A DNA stretch of 50,880 nucleotides. Origin: Natrinema soli. Its GTDB lineage: Archaea > Halobacteriota > Halobacteria > Halobacteriales > Natrialbaceae. Positions 50,275 to 50,880 of this stretch are shown here, in pieces. The DNA lies in NCBI RefSeq assembly GCF_028618695.1, contig NZ_JAQIVI010000214.1, positions 1 through 50,880 on the forward strand. The letters run 5' to 3'. Below the pieces are notes generated by a model that saw only the letters and a program-made list of their open reading frames with translations, was not told where the DNA came from and ran no database searches. Each line of letters starts with the position of its first letter. Within the stretch, counting starts at the first letter, position 1. Position numbers and translations under genes: made by a program.

Positions 50275-50880
50275 TCAGTTATTGCTTAGGTCTTTTACTA
50301 CAGTTGCGGGATTACCTTGTGCGACGACCTCGTCGGGAACATCCTCGGTTACGACTGCTCCGGAGGCGATGACGCTGTCGTCTCCGACGGTCACACCGGG
50401 ATTGATAACAGCCTGCCCACCAATCCAGACGTTGTCACCGATTGTAACTGGTTTAGCGTACTCTGGCCCTTTGATTCGCTCGGTGGCGTCGAGCGGATGG
50501 GTCGCTGTGTAGATGTGGACGCTAGGTGCGATCATACAGTTCCGACCGATGTCTACTCGGCCTGCGTCCAAAATAACGCAGTCGAAATTTGCGTAGAAGT
50601 TCTCACCGATGTGGATATTGTATCCGTAGTCACAGCGAAATGGAGATTCGATCTGACACTCCTCACCCACCGACCCAAAGAGGTCTTCTATCAGGTCTCG
50701 CCGTTCGGTCTGGTCATCAGGTGCCGTGTTATTGTATCGATTTGTTAGGTCACGCACACGGTTCCGGTCAGCTACAAGCTCGGGATTGGTCGGATCGTAC
50801 AGTTCCCCATTCAGGGCACTGTCTAGTTTAGCACCTCCGCTGGCGGTTGTTTGTTGAGTGACTGGTGCGGTCGCTGTGTG
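50275..50880 (-). CDS. Maltose/galactoside O-acetyltransferase-like hexapeptide protein, 5' partial
   Basis: The minus strand is open from the window edge to the stop at 50275, about 200 residues. The N-terminal family motif LNGELYDPTNPELVADRNRV is visible but no ATG precedes it in the window, so the start lies beyond the edge. The left-handed beta-helix follows: FYANFDCVILDAGRVDIGRN, MIAPSVHIYTATHPLDATER (catalytic His region) and VWIGGQAVINPGVTVGDDSV. Family enzymes transfer acetyl from acetyl-CoA to a sugar hydroxyl. In haloarchaea such genes often sit in surface-glycan or plasmid regions; no such neighbours are visible. Confidence 0.9.
   Translation of the reverse strand, partial: HTATAPVTQQTTASGGAKLDSALNGELYDPTNPELVADRNRVRDLTNRYNNTAPDDQTERRDLIEDLFGSVGEECQIESPFRCDYGYNIHIGENFYANFDCVILDAGRVDIGRNCMIAPSVHIYTATHPLDATERIKGPEYAKPVTIGDNVWIGGQAVINPGVTVGDDSVIASGAVVTEDVPDEVVAQGNPATVVKDLSNN

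Noticed and set aside
1..50880. CRISPR arrays, rRNA or tRNA genes
   Set aside because: No regularly spaced repeat array and no tRNA- or rRNA-like segment was seen by reading; short repeats present are operator-like or IS-linked.

Overview
The window reads as a haloarchaeal chromosome or megaplasmid segment. Its proteins are very acidic, most coding sequence is GC-rich with AT-rich gaps, promoters look like archaeal TATA boxes with short or absent leaders, and secreted proteins carry Tat signals, two of them with a lipobox. The family content (tripartite tricarboxylate transporters, COG2159 amidohydrolases, Rieske ferredoxins, gentisate dioxygenase) suggests a Natrialbales-like catabolic generalist. 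That placement is inference; there is no rRNA or other marker gene here.

Left part, 1-7 kb: an FAD-linked oxidase cut by the window edge, a fumarylacetoacetate-hydrolase-family gene divergent from a gentisate 1,2-dioxygenase-type bicupin, a small zinc-ribbon gene, and several decayed genes (CoA-ligase piece, aromatic FAD monooxygenase piece, acetyltransferase with an internal stop, MATE exporter). Central part, 7-42 kb: a large catabolic and uptake island. It holds an MFS permease, two TctCAB systems, two TauABC-like ABC systems (one decayed), two EamA exporters (one decayed), five COG2159 amidohydrolases, three intact Rieske ferredoxins and a relic of a fourth, two pseudogenised ThDP enzymes, an adjacent pair of single-domain cupins, a 4,5-dihydroxyphthalate-decarboxylase-like protein, a class II aldolase-like protein and an IclR regulator. 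Three amidohydrolases are each followed directly by a Rieske ferredoxin, yet no Rieske oxygenase large subunit is present. The genes look like import and breakdown of one or a few carboxylated aromatic or related acids, with gentisate-type ring cleavage nearby.

Right part, 41.7-50.9 kb: an accessory zone with an IS6-type element, an IS4/IS5-type element with 16-bp inverted repeats, a stand-alone response regulator, a Tat-exported protein of unknown function, several tiny zinc-ribbon and winged-helix genes, a supernumerary AT-richer adenylate kinase between short direct repeats, and a hexapeptide acetyltransferase cut by the edge.

The most interesting signal is non-coding. A two-part element, a 22-bp inverted repeat (TTTAC-N12-GTAAA type) followed 14-16 bp later by a 15-bp inverted repeat (TTCGG-N5-CCGAA type), occurs four times. 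The copies lie in front of tctC, tctA and two of the amidohydrolase-Rieske pairs. An isolated perfect copy of the 15-mer sits near the fourth, in the gap beside the IclR gene. This looks like the operator set of a local catabolic regulon. The second notable trait is heavy gene decay: about a dozen genes are truncated, frameshifted or stopped, mostly duplicated catabolic or transport genes whose paralogues are intact in the same window.
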